Source of the DNA: Rosa chinensis
Lineage: Eukaryota > Streptophyta > Magnoliopsida > Rosales > Rosaceae
Direction of reading: 5' to 3'
NCBI RefSeq assembly: GCF_002994745.2
Contig: NC_037092.1
Span: 26,951,001-27,015,000, forward strand
DNA length: 64,000 nt
Below the pieces are notes generated by a model that ran no database searches, had not been told where the DNA came from, and saw nothing but the letters and a program-made list of their open reading frames with translations. Positions within the stretch are counted from its first letter, which is position 1; every line of letters begins with the position of its first letter. Made by a program: the position numbers and the translations under genes. This document shows positions 55,601-64,000 of the stretch, in pieces.

Positions 55601-58600
55601 GCCAGTGGGATTGTTGCTCTTTCTCTGTGCCCCCTGCCTACTGTTTGTGGTTGTCTCTTTGATAACTTTCTCTTTCTTGCGGTGTAAAAATATGCAGATT
55701 ACTCATATGGAGATGATAAAAGGAATCAAAGGGCATGGTTATTATGATGAACTTGTGGTCCCGATAATAGAGAATACCGCCTATGAGTATGAGCTCACCG
55801 AGTCCCTTGCCAAAGCTGTATGTCAATACTATATAAACTTAACTTGTAGTGATTCTATCAACTTTTTTTGCTTTTTTTATTTTCATAAAATTCTAGAACT
55901 CATAATGTTGATCTTGGATTGCTTAAAATGCTGTAAGAGAAAACAATGTAATATTTTGATGGATTAGATCTCATTAACAATATGATCATACAGTTCTTTC
56001 TCGTTTGTGAGAGATTTGTATGTTTTACAGATATGTAATAATTTCCATCTGTCACTTCACTTTACGAGTCTCTGATGTAAAAACAATTTCTTGCCCCTGT
56101 TGTCCATGTAACTGCTTGGGTATAAATTTGGGGAGAATTTCCCAATAAGTAGGAGTAGTGGACATTTCCCCTCTATGGAAAACCCAGGACAGCTCTTCCA
56201 GACCATATGAATGCCTTCTCTAGAACTAGGTTAAGATCTCCAGGTTTAATATTCCTTTTTTTTCATCTTATATAGATTGAAGCATACCCCAAAGCAACAG
56301 CTGTGCTTGTTCGTAACCATGGCATCTATGTATGGGGAGACTCTTGGATCAGTGCTAAGACTCAGGTGCGCTTCATAAGGGGTGATTGTTAACTTTTATT
56401 TTTGATGATTATACTTATTCCTGCATGGTTACTTAAAGTGGCAAGCTCAGGTTGATTGCCCCTACAAGTGGTATTTCTATTAAGTAGCAACCTAATCCTA
56501 GGTGATAAAACAAAGATCACAATGCACAATGTTTTCATTTAGGCATGGATAATTTTCTAAAGAATAAAAAAATAAAACAAGGGAAATAGAAAAAAAAAGA
56601 AAATGAAAAGTTGTGACCAATTGAATACTAAGCTTTCTACCTGGATATATTGATAAGTATTGATCTGGAGTTCTGGAGCCTTTATATGGTCTCAAGGGTT
56701 TCAAATTTCATTTTACATGCGTTAAATTCAATTCTGATGACTTCTCTTCTTTTCCAGGCCGAATGTTATCACTATCTCTTTGATGCTGCTATCAAACTGA
56801 ACCAGTTGGGTTTGGATTGGTCTACTCCACTCCATGGTCCTATACATTTAGGAAGTCGTAAGCACAGAGATATATCTATGAAGGCAGGGACTGTGGATTC
56901 AGATAACAAATATGAGCCAGCAAGGGTGAGTTTACATTCTTTGTTTCTCAGGGTGCTGAACTCTTGTCTAACTTTCTTTGCCTTAAGTTTCTGTGCATGT
57001 ATATCTTTTCGTGGTTGAGAAATTTGAAATTATCAGGACTATATTGCTTCTGTTACAAATATTACGTTTATTTTTCCTCTTCTTTATGTATTTTGTTTTA
57101 CTGCAGCGATGCATTGTTCTTGACATTGAGGGAACTACTACTCCCATATCATTTGTGACTGATGTTCTCTTTCCATATGCTCGCGATAATGTGGGGAGGC
57201 ATTTGTCTGCAACATACGATGATGCAGAAACAAAGGATGACATAAAATTGTTGCGGTCCCAGGTGAGAATTTTGTTTAGTACTGCTCATATGTTGAAAGC
57301 TCACATGCAATGTCCAGTCCTTTTATTGGTCTTTAAATAATATGCACCACTGTATTGACATTATTTGCATTTTAGCTGTTTAATGTGGTTAGTAGTTCAC
57401 CACTGGATGCATGAATATAAACATCATGCTGTGCCATGTCAAAGAAACTAATAGACACGAAAGTATATGTGGAACTTCAGTTCACACATAAGTACTGCAC
57501 CATTTTTCCTTAAATCTTGTTTTACCAATTTATCGGTTGGCCACTCTTTTTTGTTTTGACCTAGTAGCTACGGCCATTTAGTTTCTAAAGCGGACTTGTT
57601 GGGGGTACGTTGGGTACTTTGTAAAGAACAAGGAATTTCAATTATTCTGTACACATTAAGTTGAGAATAGAATTCAAGTTTCAAGATCATAATGGTGACA
57701 GTGACATGCACCGTTTTATCATACATGCTATATAATCATCAAGAACATACTACTTTATGGACTTTTTGGAATCCATATTATAGAAGTTGCTTGAAACTGG
57801 TAGTTAAAAGTTCTACATCCTTCTTCTAGGTTCAAGAACATACTACTTTATGGACTTTTTGGAATCCATATTGTAGAAGTTGCTTGAAACTGGTAGTTAA
57901 AAGTTCTACATCCTTCTTCTAGGTTCAAGATGACCTGGAAAAAGGCGTTGTTGGTGCTGTTCCCATCCCCTCTGACGAAGCTGGGAAAGAGGAGGTTGTT
58001 GGAGCTTTGGTTGCTAATGTTGAATCAATGATAAAGGCTGATCGAAAGATCACTGCATTGAAACAATTGCAAGTAAGCAGTTCTGAATATTTAGAAGGAA
58101 TTGCTTGCTAATGTTATGTTGGGGGTAGAGCTGACTTTCAGCTGTGCAGGGTCATATATGGCGAACTGGATTTGAAAAGAACGAATTAAAGGGTGTAGTG
58201 TTTGAGGATGTACCAGAAGCTCTGATGAAATGGCATGATCAGGGCATAAAGGTAATAATCCTATTTTTAAGTTGTTTTCCATATAAATTTCAATCACCTA
58301 GGATGGTATGTCTAGGTTTACCTGGTAAAGCGATTATTTCCAACTTCTTTGGTACAGTGCTATATCTTCACTATTGACATATTTTGTGTGCCAGGTGTAC
58401 ATATACTCCAGCGGTAGCAGGTTGGCTCAAAGGCTTTTATTTGGCTACTCAAACTATGGGGACCTGAGAAAATATTTGTCTGGATTTTTGACACCACAGT
58501 GGGGTACATTTGAAACTCAAATGTCTATTTCTTTAATTTTTATCTGCATAAAGTTTATCTGTTTCAAGATCTCCCAGTTCATTGAAGCTAGCTAAAATGT

Positions 58601-59180
58601 CTTTATCTCTCTTTATCAGGAACAAAAAAGAAACCAGAAGTTATGCTGAAATCGCAGAATCTGTTGGAGTTGATAGGCCATCAGAGGTCTTGTTTGTGAC
58701 GGACGTTTTTCAAGAAGCTGTAGCTGCAAAAGCGGCAGGTAATGAGATGCCCATGGTTTACCCAACTGCTCATCTGACTCTTGAGTCATTGGCAATCCAC
58801 ACTAGAATCCTCTCCTCTTCCTTTACCATGATTAGGACTTCTTACCATCAGCCTCTGTTTTTAGGGAACTAATAAGTACTCACTACTCGGCAAGAGTTCT
58901 GGGAAATGAGTATGTGTGCAAAATGATGGTACCTGACCACCAAAATGCAGGCCCCTGCATTTATACATCTTATAAAGCGCTTTAAAGATGTCACACCAGG
59001 CCTTGCAACACTTTTAGGAAGAAAAATGATCACATACTAAATAGATTTTCTTTGACATTGATGTTTATCAACCGTTTTCATGTTTCAGGATTGGAAGTGA
59101 TTGTTTCTATCAGACCAGGAAATGGGCCTCTTCCAGACTCGCATGGATTTAAGACAATCAATTCTTTCTCAGAGATCTGA
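52672..59180 (+). CDS. DEP1: Bifunctional methylthioribulose-1-phosphate dehydratase/enolase-phosphatase, with 1-bp frameshift
   Basis: Twelve exons: 52672-52888, 53390-53526, 54895-54990, 55698-55817, 56276-56365, 56758-56925, 57107-57262, 57923-58072, 58150-58251, 58395-58503, 58620-58738 and 59089-59180. The N-terminal half is an aldolase-II-type dehydratase (zinc ligands H130 and H132 in IHSHGIES, H205 in RNHGI). The C-terminal half is a HAD-type E1 phosphatase (LDIEGTTTP nucleophile D282; YIYSSGS). The pair catalyses two steps of cytosolic methionine salvage. Exon 10 is one base short: where the family has GFFDTTVG, the run at 58485-58489 has five T, so the frame reads GFLTPQWG. The downstream exons remain open only in the shifted frame. 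As written, translation would stop at TGA 58697-58699 and lose roughly the last 70 residues. Without the indel the protein would have about 518 residues, normal for the family. A base-calling or assembly slip in the homopolymer is possible. Confidence 0.93.
54575..54744 (+). mobile_element. SINE-like insertion in DEP1 intron 2
   Basis: A tRNA-like B-box word (GGGTTCCAACCCCT, about 54626) is followed by CTAGCTACTTGCTGGAG and GTACCTAGTTAC, then an A-rich tail (54721-54744). This matches the general plan of plant SINEs. The A box and target duplication were not defined. Confidence 0.42.
57739..57928 (+). repeat. 93-bp tandem duplication covering a DEP1 3' splice site
   Basis: The segment from TCAAGAACATACTACTTTATGG to CATCCTTCTTCTAGGT occurs twice with a 93-base offset and about one mismatch. 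It duplicates the acceptor of intron 7 (AG at 57828-57829 and again at 57921-57922). Only the second acceptor continues the reading frame. Confidence 0.93.
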
Positions 59181-60350
59181 AATGTGCTTATGTAACCACG
59201 TGAAACTTCCATATATATACCCCGAATAAGTACTTGAATAAGATACACAGCTTTTCCGGTTTTGGAGCATATGATATGGTTATGCATGTGTTATCAGTTT
59301 GTTCCTTGGTTTTACTTTACCACTATCATTTAAATTAGTACTTATGTCCCTTGCACACTGGTTTCTAGCTGTCCAAGAATGGATAAATGGTCCATGTTGC
59401 CAAGTGTTATCAGATTCTAATTGGCATCAAACATTACTTAGTTGACCAGTCTATTCAACTAGGTGGCAGACAAAATCACAGGTATTGAATTAGGCATATG
59501 ATCATTTCAGTGAACGAACTAATGACATTGAATTTTAGGATCGAATCTCACTTTCATTATTGCAAGGATTTTATATGATTATGGCTTTTCTTTTCTTTAC
59601 CTTTTTTATAGTTAAAGCGAGAATTAAGCGGGATAATTAGTTTAGTAATTACTGACCGTCACTTCTATTATCCCCTGCCTGTTTTTTTTTTCTTGTCCAC
59701 AAATTTCCATAATTCTCCTCAAATTTAAGCAGGATGTTCTTGATGAACGTTCAGATTCACAAATTTCCCAGACTGGTTGAACAGTTCAGCGGAAGTAAGA
59801 AATCTTTGACAAGCTACAATTGGCACTAAAAGATAATCAAGTTGCAAAAATATCCCGGTGGCTTGTTCAGTTCAACTCACCTAGTGTTGGACAGAGACCA
59901 GAATCCAGATGCAAACAATGACAGATTGAAATGAGAGTTAAAAAAGGAAAAGAAAAAGTCTTCACATTTTATCTGCTTTTGTTAATTCAACTGTACATTT
60001 TTTCCTCCTTTCGTTCTCCTTGTCATAACAAAGTCCCACTTTCTGTTTCTTCTTTCCCCTTTCCCTGTGTCCACCGCACATTGAGAAAGATGCTATTCTC
60101 TCCAAGTCAAAAGAGTCTACATCACAATAAAACTCAATGGGGAAACCTTACAAAACTGGAGGAAGAATGTTTGAGTGTGATGAGTCCCTTTGAGCCCAGA
60201 ACATCCTTCTATTTTCATGTAAATTGACAAGAGATTTTAGGTCTTCATATGTGAAGTACCATCAGGGAGTGGAACAATATATCATACAGCTCTAGGACAT
60301 CTCTATTCAAAAATTTCTATATAAATATTTTGCTCAAACCATATCCTAAA
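59181..60350. other. 3' flank of DEP1, then intergenic
   Basis: No gene was recognised. The first ~100 bases are probably 3' UTR. Confidence 0.45.
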
Positions 60351-60700
60351 AGCATCTCCAACAACACTCTCTAAAATGTAAAGTTTTCTTATTCAGTTCA
60401 CTCATATACCTTAAAATATAATAATGAGTGCTAACCATTTCTAAAAACCCACTCCAACAATGTTACCTAATAGTTAGCTAAATTTGAATTTTTTTTTTAA
60501 TAAAAAAAAAATTAAAAACATCAAAGCCACTCCAGCAACATTATCTAAAATTTTCTTATTTCGTTTAAAGTATATTAAAAATTATTTTACCTAATCATTT
60601 TTGAAAACTCAGTCCAACAATGTTATTTACAGTTTAGTTGAATTGGAATACTAATTGCAACTACGATGTAAAAGGTTGTGTCTTAGGTTGGTTCAAGGCT
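60351..60700. repeat. Four diverged tandem units with ACTCCAACAATGTTA core
   Basis: CTCCAACAACACTCTCTAAA, ACTCCAACAATGTTACCTAA, ACTCCAGCAACATTATCTAA and AGTCCAACAATGTTATTTAC recur 78-95 bases apart. CATCTCCAACA is a common MITE terminus, so this may be an old MITE cluster. Confidence 0.55.
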
Positions 60701-61070
60701 TTGAGCTTTTGAGGAACTAAGTGAAGCAACTCCATCAGCTTGTTCATATTTTGATTTTTCTCTATTTTAGGAAAAAATTAACATCTTTTGCTCCAACAGA
60801 TTTCCTATAATTAACACAGTTGCTCCTGGAGATTTGCGTTTGGTTGCGAGTCCTAACACAGTTGATGCAACTATAAAATTAATTGTAAAATCCACTTGTT
60901 GTCTGATAAGACAATCATTACTTTCCTCGCTAATTAAACAACGTGATCATCCTCTATGAAGTAAAATAAATCTAAAGAGGTGACTACTTAACTTACTAAC
61001 TCTAATTATCCTAGTTATCGCCATATAAAGAAGAAACCAAGTGAATTAGCGGGTTATTCAGTGACTCTTA

Positions 61071-61426
61071 GGCATATCCAATAGTAGAAGTTACTTTTTA
61101 GTTAAATTTAACTAAAGTTGTGAAATACAGCTATTAATTTAACAATTTACTCCGATAATAATAGCTATTCATAAGTGATGTGATATGTTTTATTCAATCA
61201 TAAACTGACATGTAGACAAAAAGAGGAAATAGATATATAACTTTGCTTTGGCTATTCATGATTCACTTGCTAAATATAGCTAGTTGTTTTAACTAAAGTT
61301 AAATTTAACTTAGCTATAGCTATTTTGTTGGAGTTGAATTTTGCTTCAAAAATAGTTATATATAGCTAAAAATCGAATTTCTCTTTAAAAAAAAATTCGA
61401 ATTTAGCTACTCTGTTGGAGACAACC
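61071..61426. mobile_element. Tourist-like MITE (about 356 bp)
   Basis: The left end GGCATATCCAATAGTAGAAG and the right end, reversed, GGTTGTCTCCAACAGAGTAG are imperfect inverted repeats. Both are flanked by TTA (61068-61070 and 61427-61429), the 3-bp target duplication of PIF/Harbinger. The interior is rich in TAGCTA and TTTAACTAAAGTTAAATTT-like self-complementary words. Confidence 0.65.
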
Positions 61427-61429
61427 TTA

Positions 61430-63172
61430 AATAAGATTGTCATGATTTCATCTTTTTATTTGTTGGTTTCCAAATACGTGTATGTTATTTTTCGTGAATG
61501 TGCATGACAGGGAGTCAAAGATCAAATTACGGAGTTATTGACTTCTTCTTGTCCTGTCCTTCGACGGGACACTACGTGTAATCTCATTCAATTTGAACAA
61601 AATTGACAATCTTTATTAAAAAAAAAAAAGAAGACAAAATTATATGATGAATTGTTGTTTTTCAATTTGTTTAAGAAAATCCAAGATTTGGAAAATTCGT
61701 TTTGTATCCCTTATGATGGTATGAAGAAAAATGGGGAAATGACAGAGACCAAAAAAATTGTGATACGTGGAATGTTTTGTACCAAAATTGATACAAAATG
61801 ATATGATATCTGATGTATTAGTTACATTCATCACATCTAAAACTATTGTACTAAAATTCTAAAAGTGAGGAAAACATAATATCTTTTTGGAAAAGTAGTC
61901 CAAGAATATTGTCGGTAAGCTGTGACATGTTGATTATTGATATAATATTATGGAGGTTACATGTTCGAATCTCACTGTCATCTAAGAACGGGTGGGGTTC
62001 GGATTTAAAAATATAGAAACGCCAAATTTTTTATTTTCCAAGTTTTTTTTTTTAATGTAAATAATGTGATGACTACCGTTAAACCTTTGTCTACACTCTA
62101 CACTCCAATATAAAAACTTACCATTTCAATTTTATTATAAGAAACAAGACATAGAGTGGCATAATTTTAAGGCTCAATAATACTTCTACTGGTGAAAACA
62201 TACAACTCTGGCAGTTGTACTATAAATTTAACCACCCACCCACCGGCCACATTCACAGAAGAAAAAAAAAAAAAAGAGTCGAACTCACGCCTTACTCTTT
62301 TTTGAATAAAGACAAATCGCATTTCCACACTACATGTCCTACTAAATGGAAGGCCATCAGATTTTATGGTAAAATCCTCCTCTTAAGGTGGAGATATATA
62401 GTTACCAAGTTCTAGGAGGACAGTACATTAGCTCAACAAGTGCAACAACAGCTCACACAGTAGTGCATCATGATTAGGTAAAAGTTTCATACTTGCTTGC
62501 CTATATATAGCACTACTGAATGCTGAATGCGAAATGTGGTCCTAAACTGAGGGGACCCCAGAACCCCAGTTGAATTCCACTCTCAAATATCAAGTAAATA
62601 TATATACAGGAGAATATTGCATATAAATTCTGAAGCAATTTGGTTAATGAGCAGTAAAAACTTGAAGCAAAAGTTTCCCATTGCTGATTCTGCACCCTCA
62701 TCTTCTGAAAAGTCGTCTCCCACCACACAAACCCAAGTTGAGGAAAATATGGCATTTTTGTTCTGGCATAAAAATGTTAAACTAATGCCAGTTGGTAAAA
62801 TCAAAATTTCATATTCCAATTTCATAACCCTGCAGATTCTACCTGGAAGTGAGGGATAGAGCACCTGATCAAAAAGTATGTGAATTACCACTTCAATTCC
62901 ATGAAACTGAAACTGGAAAATTGATTTTCTAATTTCCTTTGGGAGCAATATAGAGAAGAAAAAGGAAAAAGGGAATAAGAAGAACAACAAAGGCCTGCTC
63001 TTTTTCACCATTTTTGTGGAAGAAGATATCAAATTGTACAATTAAACAAAAGATCAGTACCTGTGATTGAAAACCATCCATAACCCATTACCCTTTTCCT
63101 TATGATTGACCCCAAACACTCATAGTTTACACTTCTCTCTCCCTCTCTCTCTCTCTTTTTCCTTGGATTGGA
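61430..63172. other. Intergenic and 3' flank of the VQ gene
   Basis: No gene was recognised. An isolated box-B-like word (ATGTTCGAATCTC, about 61962) has no cloverleaf around it. The last several hundred bases before 63173 are probably 3' UTR of the minus-strand VQ gene. Confidence 0.45.
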
Positions 63173-63928
63173 TCAAGAAGACGACCCTGAAACTCTCGGC
63201 GAAGTGACAGGAAACAATGGCAAAAGCCGGGGCTCTGGCTCTCTGGGAGTACTGGTGCTCGTTCTCGGAGACGGGTGCAAGTAAAAACCCTTCTCGGCTA
63301 TAGCCCGATCCTCCTCCGACGACGAGTTCCCCAACGGCGACGACGCCGACTTGTCAAAATGGTCGTCGTTCAATGGGGTTACCGGGCTCAGCGTCAGCGA
63401 CGGAAAGTCGAGCAGACTCGGCGACAAGATCTCGGCCGGGTGACGCGGCGAGAACCCAGAAGAGGCTTGGCTCCGGTGGTGGGCAAAATTGGGCATCAGG
63501 GTATTGATCATCAGGCTGTTCTTGAGGTTCTGGCTCCTCCTCTCGTAGAGCTTGAAGCCCTGCTGCTTCTTCGGCGCGGTCTTCACCGGAGGGATGGTGA
63601 AGTTCTTGGACGACAGTGGGGACGACGATGACTCCTGTGTGTGCTTGTTAGTTTGCTTCGTTGTGGTCTCCGATGAGCCGGTGAGCATTTGGACTACGTG
63701 CTTGAAGTTGGAGGAGTCGGCCTGGACGAAGGTAGTGGCGTAAGGGTTGGAGTCAGATCTGGGAGTCAGCTTTGGAGTTGTTGGAGTTGGAACTCCGGAG
63801 TTGTTGTTGTTGTTGCTGCTGCCATTGCTGGTGGGGGAGTTTAGAGGAGAATATGAAGCAGGCGGCTTCTGATGATGATGATGATGATGATCTCGGGTTT
63901 GTTCCTGAGGCCTTGATGTGTACTCCAT
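63173..63928 (-). CDS. VQ-motif protein
   Basis: A single-exon frame of 251 residues, as usual for VQ genes. The VQ core FKHVVQMLTG (residues 75-84) follows ATTFVQADSSN, the extended form of the motif. VQ proteins are nuclear cofactors that bind WRKY transcription factors and are often MAP-kinase targets. Many SP/TP pairs are present (for example SPRHP, SPSLLDFP, LSPVTP, and a C-terminus SPRVSGSSS), which are candidate MAP-kinase sites. Low-complexity runs of His (14-19) and Asn (39-43) lie in the N-terminus; the His run is coded by a CAT repeat that is liable to length change. The LYERR and LLDFPSLTLSPVTPLN blocks point to the VQ4/VQ13-like subgroup. The start ATG is the first in frame. Confidence 0.95.
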   Translation of the reverse strand: MEYTSRPQEQTRDHHHHHHQKPPASYSPLNSPTSNGSSNNNNNSGVPTPTTPKLTPRSDSNPYATTFVQADSSNFKHVVQMLTGSSETTTKQTNKHTQESSSSPLSSKNFTIPPVKTAPKKQQGFKLYERRSQNLKNSLMINTLMPNFAHHRSQASSGFSPRHPAEILSPSLLDFPSLTLSPVTPLNDDHFDKSASSPLGNSSSEEDRAIAEKGFYLHPSPRTSTSTPREPEPRLLPLFPVTSPRVSGSSS

Positions 63929-64000
63929 TTAAAAGGGTGGGTCTTTTTCACCAGCAGAAGCAGAGAAAACCAGACCTGCCGGAACAAACAGATCAGAGAT
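63929..64000 (-). promoter_or_regulatory. 5' leader of the VQ gene, cut by window end
   Basis: Only 72 bases upstream of the ATG are visible; they are probably 5' UTR. The promoter lies beyond the window. Confidence 0.5.

Overview
This is plant nuclear DNA, almost certainly from a eudicot. The evidence is compact genes with many short AT-rich GT-AG introns, plant-only protein families (early nodulin-like phytocyanin, VQ-motif protein, the fused DEP1 methionine-salvage enzyme) and plant-type mobile elements. The style of genes and repeats resembles Rosaceae (Rosa/Fragaria), but that is an impression and was not tested.

Layout. 1-3608: 3' part of a decayed Ty1/Copia retrotransposon with its right LTR. 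3.6-9.3 kb: intergenic DNA holding an RNase H-like relic, a frameshifted PP2C phosphatase relic, a hAT-type MITE with a perfect 8-bp target duplication, and a LINE-like insertion. 9355-15823 (+): ten-exon TBC Rab-GAP gene. 17134-18388 (+): early nodulin-like phytocyanin. 19.08-20.49 kb: Pack-MULE-like element carrying a PPR gene fragment. 21.13-21.72 kb: second hAT-type MITE. 23070-30084 (-): twelve-exon gene for a protein with a DnaJ-type zinc centre but no J domain, including one GC-AG intron. 30.55-31.35 kb: relative of the Pack-MULE-like element in the opposite orientation. 32.94-34.28 kb: LRR receptor kinase remnant with transmembrane segment and kinase domain but almost no LRRs and HRN in place of HRD. 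35.69-36.76 kb: the two flanks of the DnaJ-like gene joined together, a deletion scar of a lost duplicate. About 41.6-49.6 kb (-): a petuvirus-like endogenous pararetrovirus (Caulimoviridae) in one reading frame broken by two stops, with primer-binding site, TATA box and poly(A) signals. 49820-50376: Tourist-like MITE. 51211-51462 (+): small gene of unknown function whose upstream region is also present at 38.76-39.08 kb. 52672-59180 (+): DEP1, apparently broken by a 1-bp deletion in exon 10. 63173-63928 (-): VQ-motif protein.

The host genes are unrelated housekeeping or signalling genes and form no cluster. What stands out is structural turnover: local duplications followed by deletion, gene-fragment capture, and viral integration. 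Exon coordinates were read by eye from splice sites and reading-frame continuity; repeat boundaries are approximate unless a target duplication is stated.
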